Positions 61,873-64,000 of a stretch of DNA of 64,000 bases are shown one piece after another. A program made the position numbers and the translations under genes. Within the stretch, counting starts at the first letter, position 1, and the number at the start of each line of letters is the position of its first letter. The notes under the pieces were generated by a model, which worked only from the letters and a program-made list of their open reading frames with translations, did not search any database and was not told where the DNA came from. Origin of the DNA: Pseudomonas sp. FP2196 (lineage in GTDB: Bacteria > Pseudomonadota > Gammaproteobacteria > Pseudomonadales > Pseudomonadaceae); contig NZ_CP117445.1 in assembly GCF_030687715.1 (NCBI RefSeq), forward strand, positions 1,112,501-1,176,500. The letters run 5' to 3'.

Positions 61873-61905
61873 TTTATTTTTTTGCAGGTGACCAGTGGTC
61901 AGGGA

Positions 61906-62421
61906 CTAAGGGCGAATCTCGATCATCGTGCCGTCCGGCACCATTCCCCAGACTTCTCGCATGTCCATGTTGCGCATGGCGATGCAGCCGTCTGTCCAGT
62001 CCAGGGTGTGGAACAGGTCTTCGGGCGTTTCTTCCGAGTCCGGCGTGCCGTGGATCATGATCATGCCGCCAGGCTCGACGCCTTCACGCCGGGCACGCGC
62101 CGAATCGCTGATGTTCGGATAAGAAATGTGCATCGACAGATTGAATTTGTCGCTGGTCTTGCGCCAGTCGATCCAATAGAAGCCTTCAGGTGTGCGCTTG
62201 TCGCCTTCAATCAGTTTCGGACCTTTTTTTGCTCCCTTGCCCAGAGAGATGCGATAGGTCTTGAGTGGCTTGCCGTCGACGATCAACTGCAGCTGATGAG
62301 CCGATTTGAGCACCAGCACTTTTTCGATGAGAGGAGTATTCGACGGCGTCACGGTGGTCACGAATGACGCTTGCGAGACCGTGACGAACGACAGGCAAAA
62401 CAGGGCAAGCAACCAGCGCAT
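61906..62421 (-). CDS. YkuD-type L,D-transpeptidase family protein
   Basis: 171 aa. Signal peptide (residues 1-18). The YkuD domain shows HGTPDSEE and the catalytic-Cys motif TDGCIAMRNMDM, plus GDKRTPEGFYWIDW. Such enzymes link peptidoglycan stems or attach lipoprotein Lpp in the periplasm. Catalytic residues intact; no neighbour suggests a specific role. Confidence 0.9.
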   Translation of the reverse strand: MRWLLALFCLSFVTVSQASFVTTVTPSNTPLIEKVLVLKSAHQLQLIVDGKPLKTYRISLGKGAKKGPKLIEGDKRTPEGFYWIDWRKTSDKFNLSMHISYPNISDSARARREGVEPGGMIMIHGTPDSEETPEDLFHTLDWTDGCIAMRNMDMREVWGMVPDGTMIEIRP

Positions 62422-62470
62422 TGAAACGATTCCCCAAGGAGTGACGCAGATATTTTATTTATAGATGCTT

Positions 62471-63022
62471 TTAGGTGATGGCAGGCTGAGCCAGCGGCGG
62501 AATCGATTCGGAACGCACCGGATAGACCTCGGCGCGCCGGTCAGCGAAGAAGCATTCTAGGGTACGGCCCACCGTGCGGAAAGCCAGTTCGTCCCAGGGG
62601 ATGTCGGCTTCGTCGAATAGTTGTACTTCCAGGCTTTCGGGGCCGGCGGCAAAATCCAGATCGACCAGTTCGGCGCGGAAGAACACATGCACCTGGCTGA
62701 TGTGCGGCACATCGATCAGGGTATAGATGCTCAGGTTACGCACCCGGGCGCAGGCTTCCTCGGCGGTTTCGCGGGTCGCGGCTTGCTCGATCGTTTCGCC
62801 GTTCTCCATGAATCCGGCGGGCAACGTCCAGTAACCGAGGCGCGGTTCGATGGCGCGACGGCAGAGCAACACTTGAGTGCCCCAGGTCGCGACGCAACCG
62901 GCAACGATATTGGGGTTCTGATAGTGAATGGTCTGACAGCTATCGCAGACAAATCGCAGCCGCGAATCGCCTTCGGGAATGCGCTGTGTCACCGGGTTAC
63001 CGCACTGGCTGCAAAATTTCAT
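62471..63022 (-). CDS. Nudix hydrolase with N-terminal zinc ribbon
   Basis: 183 aa from the ATG at 63022. Two CxxC pairs (CSQCG near 4, CDSCQ near 26) make a zinc ribbon as in NADH pyrophosphatases. The Nudix box GFMENGETIEQAATRETAEEACARV keeps GX5EX7RE and EE, but the final Gly is Cys. Small ADP-ribose/NADH-type substrates are plausible. Confidence 0.85.
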   Translation of the reverse strand: MKFCSQCGNPVTQRIPEGDSRLRFVCDSCQTIHYQNPNIVAGCVATWGTQVLLCRRAIEPRLGYWTLPAGFMENGETIEQAATRETAEEACARVRNLSIYTLIDVPHISQVHVFFRAELVDLDFAAGPESLEVQLFDEADIPWDELAFRTVGRTLECFFADRRAEVYPVRSESIPPLAQPAIT

Positions 63023-63169
63023 GCTGGGGTTCCTGAATGCTGCGCCTATCTTGGCGTGCAGCGGTGCCGGTCGGCAAGTTGTCGTTTCGCGACACGGCAA
63101 GATTCAGGGGCTTGGGCGGTCGCAATGATTGGTGCATGATGCAGGGCAAGGCACAGATCGAGAACACTC

Positions 63170-63769
63170 ATGCTGGACGAGCTACTGCATCGGGTAAGCA
63201 ACCACACACCGCGCACGCTGGAGACCGACACACGTTTCCCCGAGGCCGCCGTTCTGGTGCCGATCACCCGCAGTGACGAGCCGGAACTGGTATTGACTCT
63301 GCGCGCCAGCGGTCTCTCGACTCACGGCGGCGAAGTCGCCTTTCCCGGTGGACGCCGCGACCCCGAAGACCCTGATCTGATTTTTACCGCCCTGCGCGAA
63401 GCCGAAGAAGAGATCGGCCTGCCGCCGGGACTGGTCGAAGTGATCGGTCCGCTCAGCCCGCTGATTTCCCTGCACGGTATCAAAGTCACCCCTTATGTCG
63501 GCGTGATCCCCGATTTCGTTGAGTATCAGCCCAACGACGCTGAAATCGCCGCAGTGTTCAGCGTGCCGCTGGAGTTCTTCCGCAAAGACCCTCGCGAACA
63601 CACCCATCGCATCGACTATCAAGGGCGCAGTTGGTATGTGCCGAGTTATCGGTATGGGGAGTTCAAGATCTGGGGGCTGACGGCGATCATGATCGTGGAG
63701 TTGATCAACCTGCTCTATGACGCGAAAATCAGCCTGCATCAACCGCCGAAAAGCTTTATCAACACCTGA
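63170..63769 (+). CDS. Coenzyme A pyrophosphatase-type Nudix hydrolase (NudL-like)
   Basis: 199 aa. Nudix box GGRRDPEDPDLIFTALREAEEEIGL with the preceding LRASGLSTHGGEVAFPGG motif (LLTxR-type CoA recognition). Hydrolyses CoA to 4'-phosphopantetheine in the family. Divergent from the other Nudix gene. Confidence 0.9.
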   Translation: MLDELLHRVSNHTPRTLETDTRFPEAAVLVPITRSDEPELVLTLRASGLSTHGGEVAFPGGRRDPEDPDLIFTALREAEEEIGLPPGLVEVIGPLSPLISLHGIKVTPYVGVIPDFVEYQPNDAEIAAVFSVPLEFFRKDPREHTHRIDYQGRSWYVPSYRYGEFKIWGLTAIMIVELINLLYDAKISLHQPPKSFINT

Positions 63770-63817
63770 AAGCCATCGCTCGAATGGCCCATCACCGTGA
63801 GCCCTGAGGACAACAAG

Positions 63818-64000
63818 ATGAAATACCGCTTGGGCGACGCCCGTGTCGAAACCCATCCACAGAGCTGGATCGCCCCCAATGCCGTGCTGGTGGGCAAGGT
63901 CAAACTGGAAGAGGGCGCCAACGTCTGGTTCAACGCCGTGCTGCGTGGCGACAACGAACTGATCCTGATCGGCAAGAACAGCAACGTCCAGGACGGCACG
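63818..64000 (+). CDS. Gamma carbonic anhydrase family protein, N-terminal part
   Basis: 61 codons visible before the right edge. [61 protein letters not shown] matches the start of YrdA/gamma-CA proteins (written here in part: [20 protein letters not shown]). The left-handed beta-helix metal site lies beyond the edge. Confidence 0.9.
   Translation, partial: MKYRLGDARVETHPQSWIAPNAVLVGKVKLEEGANVWFNAVLRGDNELILIGKNSNVQDGT

Overview
The window looks like core chromosome of a Pseudomonas of the P. fluorescens group. It is GC-rich and has the alginate operon, the P. aeruginosa-like dau D-arginine locus, a general amino-acid (aap) transporter, and many REP/BIME palindromes of the types typical of fluorescent pseudomonads. 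No rRNA, tRNA, prophage or CRISPR array was seen.

Layout. 1-4.7 kb: minus-strand start of the alginate operon (algD, alg8, alg44, partial algK), with a long untranslated leader and a likely AlgT/AlgU promoter near 5.17-5.20 kb. 5.5-11 kb: yaaA, a secreted deacetylase-like protein, PIN-PhoH and moaCDE. 11-15 kb: amino-acid binding protein and dauBAR. 15-17.4 kb: rhlB and an esterase. 17.8-22 kb: aapJQMP. 22-23 kb: the mqsRA toxin-antitoxin pair with its palindromic operator. 23-27.6 kb: GntR regulator with a CynX-type transporter, a SnoaL-like protein, a GIY-YIG protein followed by a small islet bounded by direct repeats, and a GST. 27.7-30.9 kb: membrane glutaredoxin, yejK, an HU protein and rlmF. 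31.0-32.2 kb: an IS110-family element sitting inside a REP. 32.3-38 kb: valS, a hypothetical gene, holC and pepA, then a 283-bp three-armed palindromic element. 38.3-46.7 kb: lptFG, lepA, lepB, rnc, era, recO, pdxJ. 46.8-52.8 kb: mltF, purL and a YqfO-like gene. 52.9-54.3 kb: repeats and a structured leader ahead of a DUF6124-like gene. 54.3-61.8 kb: nagRABFE for N-acetylglucosamine uptake and catabolism. 61.9-64 kb: L,D-transpeptidase, two Nudix hydrolases and the start of a gamma carbonic anhydrase.

Most interesting signals. (1) The IS110 element carries, upstream of its transposase, a segment that reads as a complete bridge RNA. One loop has guides matching the REP it sits in, the other matches its own end junction, and both junctions resolve on a CT core. 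(2) The DUF6124-like gene has a leader with a 16-bp helix and two mutually exclusive pairings, like an attenuator. (3) A 283-bp element between pepA and lptF folds into a three-way cruciform with 31-bp perfect terminal inverted repeats. (4) A 661-bp islet is bounded by a duplication of the 3' end of a GIY-YIG gene and contains a short ORF whose Shine-Dalgarno lies in a hairpin.

All functional calls rest on reading motifs and recalled family sequences; no database search was run.
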